NCBI GenBank assembly: GCA_963930645.1
Contig: OZ005655.1
Span: 136,695,456-136,759,455 of the forward strand
DNA: 64,000 nt
Reading direction: 5' to 3'
DNA from: Salticus scenicus
Lineage: Eukaryota; Arthropoda; Arachnida; Araneae; Salticidae
The translations under genes were made by a program, and so were the position numbers. How positions within the stretch are numbered: position 1 is the stretch's first letter; the number at the start of each line of letters is the position of its first letter. Positions 22,557 to 34,293 of this stretch are shown piece by piece. Below the pieces are notes generated by a model, which searched no databases, was not told the origin of the DNA, and saw only the letters and a list, made by a program, of their open reading frames with translations.

Positions 22557-22890
22557 CTTTGTCTTTTTTTTTTTTAATTAGGCCCGTTGAAACATCCAAA
22601 AAAATGTCATTAATTTTCTGTAGAAGTCTCATCATTTTGAATATCACAAATTCATGAAAAAGTGCAAACTGAGAAAATGCGATTTAAAGATTTTAAATGT
22701 GTAAAAAATATATCAAAACTCATAAAAATTATTGCCTAAATATACATTTAAATGAATAAAAATTCCTAGTATAGTTCAAATTATAAATATTAAACGGAAA
22801 TATTAGCTATTATATGAAACCTTCGGTAGTGCAAAGTCCCCGCAAAAGATAAAACTGCAGTATATTTTATCGAGTTTTGCTATGTTTTGC
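21545..22890. other. AT-rich sequence with homopolymers
   Basis: Includes A17 (21760), T24 (22293), a TTTTC pentanucleotide array (22511-22546) and A-rich runs. Words of the form TCTTAAAATA/AAGACA recur (21715, 21800, 21885, 23160, 23215), hinting at an old AT-rich repeat. No gene is seen. Confidence 0.45.
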
Positions 22891-22980
22891 AGTGGCATGT
22901 TTGGTAAAGACTCTAACTTCAGCACCAGCTTTCCTATTCTAAGTCCGGGCTGGGTTTGAATCCATTCTCGGTAATGCAAT
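22891..22980 (+). repeat. Degraded tRNA-like SINE head
   Basis: An A-box-like segment (AGTGGCATGTTTGGTAAAG) is followed about 50 bp later by a B-box-like segment (GGGTTTGAATCC) and then a T run. The spacing and order fit a decayed tRNA-derived SINE. Confidence 0.35.
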
Positions 22981-22989
22981 TTTTTTTTT

Positions 22990-25690
22990 TTTTAATTAAA
23001 TGATATTTTATTTATGCTCTAGAAAATTCTAAAATATATTTTTGACAGAAAAACAGAATCACAAGCTATCTTTGTTTATTTATTTGTTTAAAAGGCTTTA
23101 AAATAGCGGTGTTTTAAATCCTAAAAAAACATGGCGGTGTTTTAAGAGGTTTACAATGTCTTAAATTCAGATGCAAGACGGTATCTCAAAAAGTAAGACA
23201 TTTTCGCTTAAAAAATGACCACCATTTTAAGACACTTTTTAAAATGAATTTCAGACGTTTGCGTTTATAGTGTTCATTTTCATGAATTTAAATCAAGATG
23301 AGAGGACGCGTTTCTCCTAGGCAAATGACTTGAAATATCACTCAGCTTGAGTTACTTTCATTCTTTCATTTTAAGAGAGCACTAAGTGTCTTTCAGATAT
23401 TCTTTAGGAAGTGAATGTTAAGGGGTTCATGTTTGACCCTGATAACACATATCTCATTCTGTAAGACTGACATTCGAGCTTCTTGTAAAAAGACACATTA
23501 GAGTAATAGAACATCTTACCTATTCATAAAATCTCACAACGAAAGTATTTTGTGTCATTTTAATCCAAAGAAAAACGTTCCCGTTTTCATTCAAGAAATG
23601 AGTGATATAAGGAATATTTTTCATTGAATCCCATAAATGTAAGATTTCAATGTTTGAGAGAATCACCAATAAAAATGAATTTTGTAACATTCTTCAGAAT
23701 TCGTGAATTTAACATGTGGCAATTAAATGTATCTTAAAATTTTCAGAGTGACATTCATGTACATATATTTATTTAACTATATATCTATGTATAATTGTAA
23801 CAGTATTTATCTGTTACTTACAATAATCATTATCAAAAGTGTCTTTAATTACACAGGTTTGCAAATAAAATAATAAACAAGATGTTTTAAGTGTTTATTA
23901 TAGAATTTTAGTTCCTAAAATTTAGAAATACTGTAAGAAAGTTCCCTCACGTTAAGTTCTTTTTCTTCTTCTTTTATTTATTTTTTATTTTATTTTTTTA
24001 AAAAGACTTACTTTTAGTTCAATTTTGTCGTAAAATCACGAAATATGATATCTTATTATTGAGTAAGCAAACCAAATTCAATAATAATATATATATGTAT
24101 ATATATATATTTCTAACCTTAAAGTTTTATTACTATAGTAAAGGAAAAAAATGCAAAATTAAAAAAAAATAGGAAGAATTGGAGAAGAAAAAGATACATG
24201 AAATAGGAAACATGTTCAATGGATCATCTAGAAAAAAAAAAAAAAAAAAAAAAGAAGAATGAAAGAGTGAACACGCAATGTGCAACATATCATGAAGGAA
24301 CTGTATCCTTAATTATGAGAAATAATTTATTTTGCTCAATGTAATAAAATATGTGATTTTTTATTGAAACCATTAGTATTCTGAAAAACATGATGGCCTT
24401 AAATGGAGGTCATCTTTGCATTTGCAAGAAGTGGCAGTGATTTTTTTAAAAGGTAAAATGTAAAATAAATAAATAAATAAATAAATAAATAAAATAAATA
24501 AAGTCATGCAGCTGAAAAAAAAAAAATTATATATCCATGTTATCGTTCGATACAGATACCTCAGTGATAGTTTATAAATTCCGAAATTTATTTAAATTTG
24601 CATTGCGCGATAAGAAATAACTTCAAAATTATGGAAATATCTAGCATTTCTTCAAGACATATATTTAAGCCATAAAAATATTGTAATTTCCAATTTAAAT
24701 ATTCTTCAAAATTATTTCTAGATCTGAATATAGCTTAAAGCTTCTGAAAATTGGAAATGATTTTAAGTTCACAAAAATTATATTTAAGAATGTCCAAATT
24801 TTCAAAAGTTTTTTTTTTTAGTTATTAGAAATGAATTTTATTTTATTCAATTTTTATAAAAGAATAATATAATGAAGATGTATAAAAAAAAGTCTAATGA
24901 AGACGTATATAAAAGCCGAATATTAATCTATTTTATATCTTGTAAATAAATAAATAAATAAAATTACAAAATTAATTTATGATAAAATTTTAAAAATGAA
25001 AAAGAAAATAGATTAAATATTGTAAAAGAAAACGATATTTAAAATTCAAATTGGATTTTAGAAAGAAATTTTTTATAAATATTTTAAGTTTTATAAACTT
25101 CGATTACAATTGCCCATGCTAATACATAATACAATAAAAACTTAAAGAAGTCTGATGTAGCTTATACAGAGTTTTCTTGAGATGACATCCTTCTATTTTA
25201 CCATGGAAACGCGTCTAAATTTGAAATACACTAAATCGCATGTTCTATAAATGTGAGTGGACTTCGTTTTATTAACAAAATATCAAAATATGAGCCATAT
25301 GAAGACCCTATTTATGCTAAATTTTTAATTTTAAATAAAACTAAACTCGTAATTAATATTTTGTTATAACTTTTGTAAATGAAAAAAAAAAAATCATACA
25401 TTTGAATGTCAGACATATCTATAATATTTTTCTGGAAATAAAGATTCTCTCCATATGTCAATGAATGCTGATTTTATAATAACATAAATAAAAAATAATA
25501 ATAAATAAATATTTGTTTGTTTTCCAGTCTACCCTAATACACAGTGTCTACCAAAAAACCGAACGCGTGGATTTTGTGAAAACTGAAAAACACGCGACAT
25601 CCAAAATAAAAGTTTGACGTTTAATTAACAAAACTTGGGCTAGGGTTAAGCACGAGGACCTAGTTGAGCAAGCATTTAACTTTAAGATTT
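22990..25690. other. AT-rich sequence, nothing recognised
   Basis: A long AT-rich stretch with A24 (24232-24254), an AAAT array (24465-24503) and TA repeats (24095-24112). Short open frames only. No tRNA, repeat boundary or coding similarity could be supported. Confidence 0.5.
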
Positions 25691-25696
25691 CCTTAA

Positions 25697-25918
25697 CCCT
25701 TTGCGGCGCAAGACAATTTAAAACACTTAAATTATACTGCCACCGGAATTCATGAACTAAATTAAACTAAAAGAAATTTTAAATTTTAAGGATTAAAAAA
25801 CCGGCCTTATCTGATGTGTTATAAACGTGAATTTTTGCTAAAAAATTTCCGGGATGAAATTTTTCAGCTGGATCTTACATTTTGCGTCCTCGCAGCGAGG
25901 ACAGCGCGCGTTAAGGGG
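25697..25918. mobile_element. piggyBac-like MITE with TTAA target sites (222 bp)
   Basis: TTAA at 25693-25696 and 25919-25922 flank an element starting CCCTTTGCGGCGCAAG and ending GCGCGCGTTAAGGGG. Read inward, the ends are CCCTTTGCGGCG and CCCCTTAACGCG, short imperfect inverted repeats beginning with CCC. TTAA duplication plus CCCTTT-type ends are hallmarks of piggyBac elements. A subterminal hairpin (CGTCCTCGCAGCGAGGACAG) lies near the 3' end. The element is far too short to encode a transposase. Confidence 0.6.
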
Positions 25919-26299
25919 TTAACATCATACTCATTGCCACTCGCTTTCTTCTTCAAAACATCATGTAGTTGATGAAATCTAAACCTGAATGCAAAGAAAT
26001 TCGCAATTCCCAAAATTAGGACTCCCCTCAAATAAATAAATAAATAAATTTGAAATTTGAAATTTTATATTAGGAGTACAAATAAGTTTCCGCCGTTTGG
26101 TAAAAGATGGCAGAACCAGAAGGTTATGTTGAAATTGTCAGATGTAAAACGTAATATCGCAAGTTTCGTCATCTGGCAACAACATAACCTTGAAGTATTT
26201 GTGACTCCGTATCAGCATCACATATTATTTTTCGTGCGAAAAAATCAAGTTTTGTGTCGAATAAGCGTCGTTTTCGGAACTTTTGATTTTCTTCTTTAA

Positions 26300-26399
26300 T
26301 TTGAAGAAATCTGCAGCTGAGGCGCATCGCTTGCCTGTAGAAGCATATGGTGAGGCTGTTTTATGTGAGAGAAGTTGTGAGGGATTTCAAAAGTTTAAT
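26300..26399 (+). pseudogene. Mariner transposase, N-terminal piece
   Basis: Read from about 26300, the translation contains KKSAAEAHRLPVEAYGEAVL followed by CERSC and FQKFNK. This is the start of the mariner DNA-binding (helix-turn-helix) region, where K.AAEA...L...YGE...SER.C..WF..F is the family pattern. The tryptophan of the WF pair is lost. It stops where the foldback element begins, at about 26399. Confidence 0.7.
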
Positions 26400-27060
26400 A
26401 AAATCTTTTGGTAAAAAAATAGAACCGACTCCAAAAAGCAACTACTATTCAAACAGATAAAAAAAAAAAAAAAGGTAAGAAATAAAACTGTAAATTGCGC
26501 CTAAAAGTATAAAATAATTTCCTTCGCCAAACAACCTATAACACTACAATTAATCATAACTTTTGAAGTCAGCGCAAAATTAAATGAAATTTATTTAGTT
26601 TTTAAATGTTTGTTTTTAGATCGGTAGCAACAAATGCTGTTGTCTCGAATGATCCATTATCATGTTTCCTTTATTATTTTATCACTGTATACAATTGATC
26701 CATTAGTAGCATCTACATAGAACAGTGAACATTCGTCACAATGCGGTATTTATGTTTCTACGAAGTCACAGTTTCCTTTGCAAATTTGGTATAACTTTGA
26801 TAACTATCATGTAAGATGTGTATTTTGAATAGGATTTGAGTTTTATATTGAATAAAGGTATCAATTTTTATTTAATTTTGCACCGACTTCAAAAGTTATG
26901 ATTAATTGTAGTGTTATAGGTTGTTTGGCGAAGGAAATTGTTTTATACTTTTAGGCGCAATTTACCGTTTCATTTCTTACCATTTTTTTTTTTTTTTTAG
27001 CTGTTTGAATAGTAGTTGCTTTTTGGAGTAGGTTCTATTTTTTTACAAAAATATTTTATT
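26397..27060. mobile_element. Foldback element with about 180-bp inverted arms
   Basis: The left arm (26397-26585) and right arm (26873-27060) are close reverse complements, sharing TAGAACCGACTCCAAAAAGC, AACTACTATTCAAACAG, GCGCCTAAAAGTATAAAATA and TTCGCCAAACAACCTATAAC. The loop is about 285 bp, AT-rich and non-coding. It lies at the left edge of the insertion into the mariner. The outermost AATAAAAT is part of the arms; no clear target duplication was found. Confidence 0.75.
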
Positions 27061-27559
27061 TTTCTCTTTTCAGTGAAAACTTATTCATATAGCAGAACAT
27101 CAGAAGACGTTCGACGGCAGTTTCACAAATCACAACTTCCAAGAAAAGTGACATATTTCAAACAATGGTTTATGTCACTGAAAAATACATGAAATGCACC
27201 CAGTGTGAACAAAAAAGTTACATCCCCATCTACAAAGTTATCCATTCGAGAGACAGTTATGCCAGTTTTATTCTAGTCAAGTTATTTTTAAGTTGATTTT
27301 TCTCAAATGCTGCATTTTTTAGTTGTGTCACTTTTCTTACCTTTATCGGATAGGAGCAACAAACTATCTATTGAATGACCATACGTTAAATTAAAATGTC
27401 TTTAGAAATGTAAAGAACGGATACGTTGTATTCTTAACCAAAAATTCTGTTAGGCATATACATTGAACTTTACAGTGAATACGTGTCACCCGCTGCGCTG
27501 GAAATTGCGAAGCGTATAGTTTAAAAAAAAGAGCAAAATATGCATTGCAGCTGACGTAC
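27061..27559. other. Unassigned part of the mariner insertion
   Basis: This has ordinary composition for the window, with no long frame and no motif recognised. It links the foldback element to the 570-bp tandem units. Confidence 0.4.
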
Positions 27560-29567
27560 AGATGTTTCAACATCGATACTTATATACTGCTTTTACCAGT
27601 GTAGCTGCATGCGTTCAGCAGTTAGAGTGAGAACAGACTTTTGTGAGTATCCTGTATTTTGTTTATATCTTAATGAAATTATAATGAAACCTATTTCAGG
27701 CCAAGATCATTACGACAACAAAAAAAGTATAAAAATTAAATCATCTCTTACGAAGTTATAAGCTAACAAATTTCAACAACAACAAGAATGAGAAACATGG
27801 TTTGTATTGAGAACCTCTTCCTTTATGAATTCGGTTTAAAACGTCTATGCGTTAATCGATGTGACCGCTTACAATAACCATACTTTGAATTTTACATAGC
27901 GTAAATGTCCCCCGCAACGCTACAACATATGCAATGCCGTTCAAGTGTGCACAAAATAGGAAATTGTGAACAAAGAAATGCACGTTTTAAGCGTTCTGTT
28001 TTTAGCATTAACGTCTAAACTATCTTTTTGTACTAAATCGATGATGCTCTGCAACTTTGTAATTCACTTTTTCCCCCTGTCTTGAACCGTTTCCGAGATG
28101 GGAAAGCTAACTCCACCGTTTTCCGCCAGGTGGCTCAGTAGGCGGTTGAATCAAGTTGCACATATCCACTTTACTGTAACTAAATACCATTTTTATGGCT
28201 ATAACTGCAGCTGTTCAGCAGATAAAAGAGTTGGGACTGACTTTTTTGGGCACCATGTATTTTCTTTTGATCGTAAAGATATTACAATGGGACCTATTTC
28301 AGACCAAGACCTTTACAATAAAACAAAAAGTATCAAAATCGGATCATCCGTTCAGAAGTTATGAGCTAACAAACAAAAACAAAAACAAAAAAACATACGC
28401 TTTGTATTGAGAACCTCTTCCTTTTTGAAATCTGTTAATTAGAGCATCGCTTACGAAGTTATAAGCTTACAAACACCCCCAACAACACATAGCTTGAATT
28501 CAGAACACCCTCCTTTCTGAAGTTGGTAGAAAACGACTTTGCGCTAATCGATGTGACCGCTTACAATGACAGTACTTTGAACCACGGAGTATACGTGTTA
28601 TCCGCTACGTTGCAAAGTGTGCAACGTAGCTCAAGTGTCCACAGTGTAGGAAATTGCGAACAAGCCACTGCACGTTTTAAGCGTCCTATTTTTAGCAATA
28701 ATGTCTAAAAACTGTCTTTTCGTAGTAAATCGATGATGCTCTATAGCTTCGTAATTAACTTTTCTCCCACCTTGAACCGTTTTTGAGACAGGAGCGCTAT
28801 TTCCACTGTTTTTCACCAGATGGCGCTTTATTTTCTTTGGATTGTAAAGATATTACAATGGGACCTACTTCAGACCAAGATCTTTACAACAAAACAAAAA
28901 GTATCAAGTAACCGTATTTTGAACTATATAGCGTATGTCTCATCAGCTACGCTACAACGTGTGCAATGTAGCTCAAGTGTGCATAGTGTAAGAAATTGCG
29001 AACAAACAAATGCACGTTTTTAGCATTGTATTTTTAGCATCAATGTCTAAACTATCTTTTCGTACTAAATCGATGATGCTCTGCAATTTTATAATTCACT
29101 TTTTCCTCCTGTCTTGAACCGTTTCCGAGATAGGAACGCTAGCATGAATGTCTAAACAATCTTTTTGTACTAAATCGATGATACTCTTCAACTTAGTAAT
29201 TCACCTTTTTCTCTGGAACCGTTTTCGAGATAGGAACACTAACTCCTCTATTTTCCACCAGGTGGCGCTGCAAGCGGTTTAACCCTGTACTGCATGGCCA
29301 CTTTGCTATACTTACATACCATTTTTATCACTATAGCTGCAGCCGTTCAGCAGTTAAAAGAGTTGGGACTGATTTTTTTGGGCACCCTGTATTTTCTTTA
29401 GATCGTAAAGATATTGCAATGGGACCTATTTCAGACCAAGACCTTTTCAACAAAACAAAAAGTATCAAAATCGGAGTATCCGTTAAGAAGTTATGAGCTA
29501 ACAAACATAAAAAAAAAAACATACGGTTTGTATTGAGAACCTTCCTTCTTTTTTGAAGTCGTTTAAA
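27560..29567. repeat. Tandem array of about 570-bp imperfect units
   Basis: Four units are marked by GGGACCTATTTCAGACCAAG-like text near 27690, 28290, 28862 and 29423 (spacings about 600, 570 and 560). Each also contains CTGCAGC.GTTCAGCAG, GTACTAAATCGATGATGCTC and CTTGAACCGTTTCCGAGAT. Units are truncated or rearranged: the ATCGATGATGCTC motif appears twice within the last unit (29063 and 29171). Short open frames here repeat between units and are not convincing genes. The array ends exactly where mariner sequence resumes. Confidence 0.75.
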
Positions 29568-29997
29568 AAGGGCTAGTTTGACGTGGAATACAAAGAACGC
29601 AGTGAAAGGACGAAAAAGTACGAAGACAAAGAATTGGAAGTATTATTGGAGGAAGATTCATCTCAAATGCAAAAGGAAGTTGCACGTTTACTAGAAGTGC
29701 CTCAACAAGCAATTTCACATAGTTTAAAATTGTTGGGAATGATTCAAAAACAAGGAAATTGTGTTCCATATCAAGTGAAGCCAAGTCCGCATGTTGTGGC
29801 GCCGGTCATCACCTATTTGGAAACACTTAAGTGGGAAGTCCTACCCCACCCGCTGTATTTGCATCATACGAAGGTTCCAAAAATTGTGTCGATTTATGGA
29901 TAGCCTCAAAAGAGGAAGGTTTCTTACGACGTGGTGTCCGAATGCTGCCAGAAAGATAGGGAGAAGTAGTGGCTAGCGATGGCCAATACATTGAGTA
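29568..29997 (+). pseudogene. Mariner transposase, central and C-terminal pieces
   Basis: The frame from 29583 begins FDVE and continues YEDKELEVLLEEDSSQMQKE, ISHSLKLLGMIQKQGN and VPYQVKP, the mariner second helix-turn-helix and linker (WVPHEL-type motif with Trp replaced by Cys). It then jumps directly to SPHVVAPV and YLETLKWEVLPHPLY, the region just after the second catalytic aspartate. The whole catalytic core between (first Asp, second Asp) is deleted. A frameshift follows, and the C-terminal tail (ASDGQYIE near 29967-29993) is in another frame. It is dead. The nearest subgroup by memory is mauritiana-like, with low certainty. Confidence 0.75.
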
Positions 29998-31608
29998 AAA
30001 TGTAATGTACCATTCTTTCACAATAAATTCCCAATTTTTGATAGAAAACGGTGGAAAGTTATTTGTATCCCTAATAAAAGCTTTTTTATAATGTTTGAAG
30101 AACAGGAGAATGATATTGTTTTGAATGAATTATATAAAATTGTACATTATATTATAGCAATATGGATATATATTTTTTTATTGCAACAATTTTGCTAATT
30201 TTATTTCCATCAGCTGTTGTCCTTTTAAATGTTCTAAAATGATTTTTTTTTTCATAATTGAGATAATTACTCGTAAATCGTGACCTTTAATTTGAAATAA
30301 AATAAATGTAATATTTGCCTGACATAAAACTATATAAATGTTTAGAAATTTACAGAAAATATTTTATAAAAAGTTAGTTTTCCAATGTAATAACTTTATC
30401 CTAAAATAATAAACAAATTGGCTAAAGAAAACATTTTGTTCACTCTAACTTACTAAAACTTATATTTTGAAATGTTAAAATAAGTCAAATTTATATATCA
30501 ACTGTTAAACTTTTGCCATCTAAATGTTCTAACCAGTGATAGTACATAAAGGTAATTTCCTTAAAACATCTAAGTTTATCCTGTCATATTAAAGTTTAAC
30601 GCCATCCATGTTAAAGTTCCTGTCACTTGATTACAGTTTTGATCTTAAAGGGGAATTTCAAATTTCAAAAGGTTATGACGTTCGAAATAAATTTGCTATA
30701 AAAATGAATGTTATTTACGAAAGCAGAGTAGTTCCAAATGAGGTTTCGTCTGGATCAGTGGTGCGTTCATAAAAAAAAAAAAAAAAGTTAAAATATCTTT
30801 TAGAGAGAAAGATAATAATATTATTTGCTATAAAAAAATATTTTCAAATAAAAGTTATTTGTATGAATAAAATACATTTATGTTTGTCATTACTATATAT
30901 ATATATATATATATATATAACTATTGAGGTTAACTATATATATATGTATATATATATATATTGTTAAAGGCGCTGTGGAGAGATTAATTTATCTTCTTCA
31001 TTTTTCAATCAATCTTTTTCTCAAAAATACTAGAAAGAAAATAAAATTGTTTGTGTTTTTAAAAATAGGTATGCTAGTGTTTTTAAAAGCTGTCGACCCG
31101 TCGCAATTTTGGGTTCTTTATATAAAATATATAAAATTATAAATTATAAAAAGCTTATTCAACGGATGAAAAATTAAATGTTTATGCTCAACATGGAATT
31201 ATCCCGAAATGCTCTATGATTACTAATTTATTTTGCTTAACCAATAAAATCACGTCTTAACTTGAAAAAGATTGTCAGCTTCATGTTATTTATATTCATT
31301 TTTCTAAAGCATTTCATAGAACTGATTTTGGTTTTATTTTACAAAAATTAACTAATATTGTCTTTATATTAATACCATTTATTACTTTTTTGCTAACTTA
31401 AATGATCATTTATGATTATTTATTTTAACAAAGCTGTTTCTAATAAATTTACCAATACTTAGAGTGTACTTCAAAGCTCTAATTCGAGACCCTTATCTTT
31501 TTTAAAATTTATTTATTTCTGATCTGTCCAATAATAATATTCATGATCTTTTCAGAGCTATGTAAATATTTGTTGGCCTTTATAAAAGAGTAAACAAAAA
31601 GAAATCTC

Positions 31609-31790
31609 TATAATAACTGGAGACTTGGCGTTGGATTATTAAAACCCAAATAAACTACTATGTCAGAAACGCAAAAAAAAAAAAAAAAAAAAATTGGAAA
31701 TGCATATAGCTGACAGCTGTATGCATTTCCAATAATTTTCTTTGGAGTTTCTGACGTAGTAGTTTATTCGGGTTTTAAAAAGAAATCTCT
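31609..31790. mobile_element. Penelope-end palindrome with 14-bp target duplication
   Basis: The insert 31610-31776 contains AACCCAAATAAACTACTATG, TCAGAAACGC, an A20 run, GGAAATGCATATAGCTG, then the complements CAGCTGTATGCATTTCC and TTTCTGACGTAGTAGTTTAT. It is flanked by a perfect 14-bp direct repeat AAAAAGAAATCTCT (31596-31609 and 31777-31790). Copy B of the long repeat has an uninterrupted site. The inverted ends match the 3' end of the Penelope-like insert in the copia element (50510-50590). Confidence 0.8.
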
Positions 31791-31849
31791 GTTAATAAAA
31801 TAATAAAAATACAGCGATTTGATTGGCCAAAGAAAGTCATTTCTAAAGA

Positions 31850-32220
31850 TGAAAACTTTTGGAGGTGGGTTCTTTTTTAGACGAATGACAATACTATAAA
31901 TTTAGCGATAGCGAAAGGAAATGAGTATGGTTTTATTCATTAATGCAGTTTTAAGACCAATTTTTGCAGCAAACTCTAAAATATGGCGGCATAAATGTGA
32001 TGGTGTGGGGGGCTATTTGGAAAAGTCGAAGAAGAAATTTCGTGTTCTGCGAAGATAAAATTAATGCGTAATGATGTATTGAAATTCCAAAAGAGAGTCT
32101 TTTAACGATCTTAAAAGGCAGCGATTGGAATCGCCAAGATTATGTTTTCATAAATGATGGTGCTCCGTGTCATAGAGGTCAAAAAACGAATGCCTGGAAA
32201 TGGGGCAGGGTCTGATTTCA
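31850..32220 (+). pseudogene. Degenerate Tc1/mariner-superfamily transposase relic
   Basis: With stops and frameshifts the plus strand reads fragments such as GGINVMVWGAIW, then ILKGSDW, DYVFINDGAPCHR and KKTNAW. VMVWGAI and F..DGAPCH are the typical surroundings of the middle of an IS630/Tc1/mariner DDE domain, the D in NDGAPCH being the second catalytic residue. The same relic is at 58065-58440 in copy B, where NDG reads NGG. It belongs to the long repeat itself, which suggests the repeat derives from a DNA transposon. Confidence 0.5.
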
Positions 32221-32267
32221 GTTTTAAGATGTTTTTCTATTTGGGTGCTAGTGTTTCTTTAATAAAA

Positions 32268-32354
32268 AGGCGCTGCGTTCTCATTGGATTGCGCGCTGCG
32301 TTCTCAAAAAAAAAGGCGCTGCGTTCTGAAAAAGGCGCTGCGTTCTCAAAAAAA
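32268..32354. repeat. Four-unit GGCGCTGCGTTCTC expansion
   Basis: The phrase GGCGCTGCGTTCTC occurs about four times (near 32269, 32292, 32314 and 32333) separated by A runs. Copy B has only one (about 58492). This is a copy-A-specific local tandem expansion. Confidence 0.8.
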
Positions 32355-32359
32355 TGAAC

Positions 32360-33231
32360 AAAACATACTGTTCATTTTTTTTTCGTAACAAAACACTTTT
32401 ATTTTGCACCTAGGAAAAGCCAGCCTCATGTCCGTTATTAATTTTATTAACAGTTTGTTTCATTTCCTTTTCATTTTTAAGCATGCAATCTTTATTTATT
32501 CAATTATTTATTTATTTTTACAATCTTGTGCTAAAATTTCTCTTTTGGAGTCAACATATGATACAAATACATAAAATGTTTTTATTGAGATTTATGGAAA
32601 ATTTATTCTTGATATTGCTTATAACGGCCGAATATACATATTAATTGTAAGCATTTTAAAATCGTTAACATAAAGTTGTATCAAAAATTAGTGATTAGTA
32701 AACATGATTGATATAAATATTTCGTGTTATTAAAATTTAATTTCTAAACTGCGCTGGGAAAGAACTTTAACTGCAATAGCTTTAATTTAATGGAACTCCA
32801 TCATAATTATATATGACTGATAATCTCATTTAGTTGATGACATTTAATCCTAGCACTTCAATTCCCCTAATCCTAAGTATGATCCGCTTTCTCTAAATCT
32901 AAAATGTTTATTATAATTGTTTCAAAATTTAGTTTCACAACATAATAATATAGCTGGATAAAAGTTCATTTTAAAATGATCTATTTATAAATTACTTGAA
33001 TTTTCATTAAACGTCGTTATCATTATGATACATAATTTATTTTAAAATGATAACGCTTACGATTTGATCTTGATTACAGAATAGTAGAAACGATATTTCT
33101 GATCTAAAATACTATTATTATTATTATTATTATTACTTTTTTTTAAATTAAGAAAATTTTTGAGATATTCTGAGATGCAAGTTATATATTCCAATAAATA
33201 AATGGTTAAATAAATTTATAAATGTAACGAA

Positions 33232-33232
<1 letters not shown>
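32360..33232. other. Long-repeat body, non-coding
   Basis: AT-rich sequence that matches 58515-59375 closely. It contains a (TTA)n microsatellite (33115-33135). No open frame is shared with a convincing domain. Confidence 0.5.
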
Positions 33233-33268
<36 letters not shown>

Positions 33269-33269
<1 letters not shown>

Positions 33270-34261
33270 CTTAATATATATAAATCTCGTGTCACAATGT
33301 TTGTCCTCAATGGACTCCTAAACCACTTAACCGATTATAATAAAATTCGCACACCATGTGCAGTTCGATCCAACTTGAGAGATAGGATAGTTTAAATCTC
33401 AAATTATAGTCGCAATTTTAATTTATTGCTAATTATTTGTCTGTTATTATTTGACAGTCACAATTATCTGTTAACTCCAAATGATTCTAACAGATGTCGA
33501 TACCTTTCGACTGGGTTGAAATGAAAGCTGAAATATATTTGGTGCTGCCATCTACACAAAGAATCTTCAACTTTTTAACCTATTAATAAATTTCGTATTA
33601 TTCAATTATTTCCACTTTTTAAATTTTTGGAGTGTAAATTGAATTCATATTATAATGAAGATAATACAGTGAAATTAATCCTGTTTTTTACTTATTTGTG
33701 CTTCATTGATCAAAACTTTATAATTTAATCTGTATATATATATAAATTACGTGTCACGATGTTTGTCCGGGGTAAACTCCAAAACTAAGGAACTGATTTT
33801 GATGAAATTTTGCACACTGTGTGCAGTTTGATCCAACTTGAGAGATAGGATAGTTTTTATCTCAATTTATTGTCACAATATTGTTTTATTGCAATTATTT
33901 GTTAATTATAGACCTTTATTAAAGTTGCTCCAAAATATCTGTGAGTTCCATTAATTTAATTGTTGCCAAAAAAAAAAAAAAAAAAAAAAATACGAGTTCA
34001 TTTTCTTTCGACATAAAAATAAATACATTTAATCAAACGTGAACGTTAAAAAATTATAAAAAGTTAAATTATGCATCTCACGAAAATTGATGTCATAATC
34101 AATTTAAAGATTTTATACACATTGATAAAGTGCTAATGTAGTTCTATCATAGATATAGTAATATATATAGATCTCTCATCCCCATGTTATCGTAGAAAGA
34201 TTTTTGATGCCGAAAAAAGATAAAAAATAAAAGCTTTGGAAACAGCCATTAATTGGTATTG

Positions 34262-34293
<32 letters not shown>

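Larger units (their letters stand above)
26070..30074 (+). mobile_element. Mariner element, internally deleted and split by a 3.2-kb insertion
   Basis: The 5' inverted repeat is TTAGGAGTACAAATAAGTTT and the 3' end, read inward, is TTAGGGATACAAATAACTTT. TA target dinucleotides flank both ends (26068-26069 and 30075-30076). The 5' piece (26070 to about 26399) and 3' piece (about 29568-30074) are in the right order and orientation to be one element. Together they are only about 840 bp, shorter than a typical 1.3-kb mariner, because of a further internal deletion. It cannot make transposase. Confidence 0.75.
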
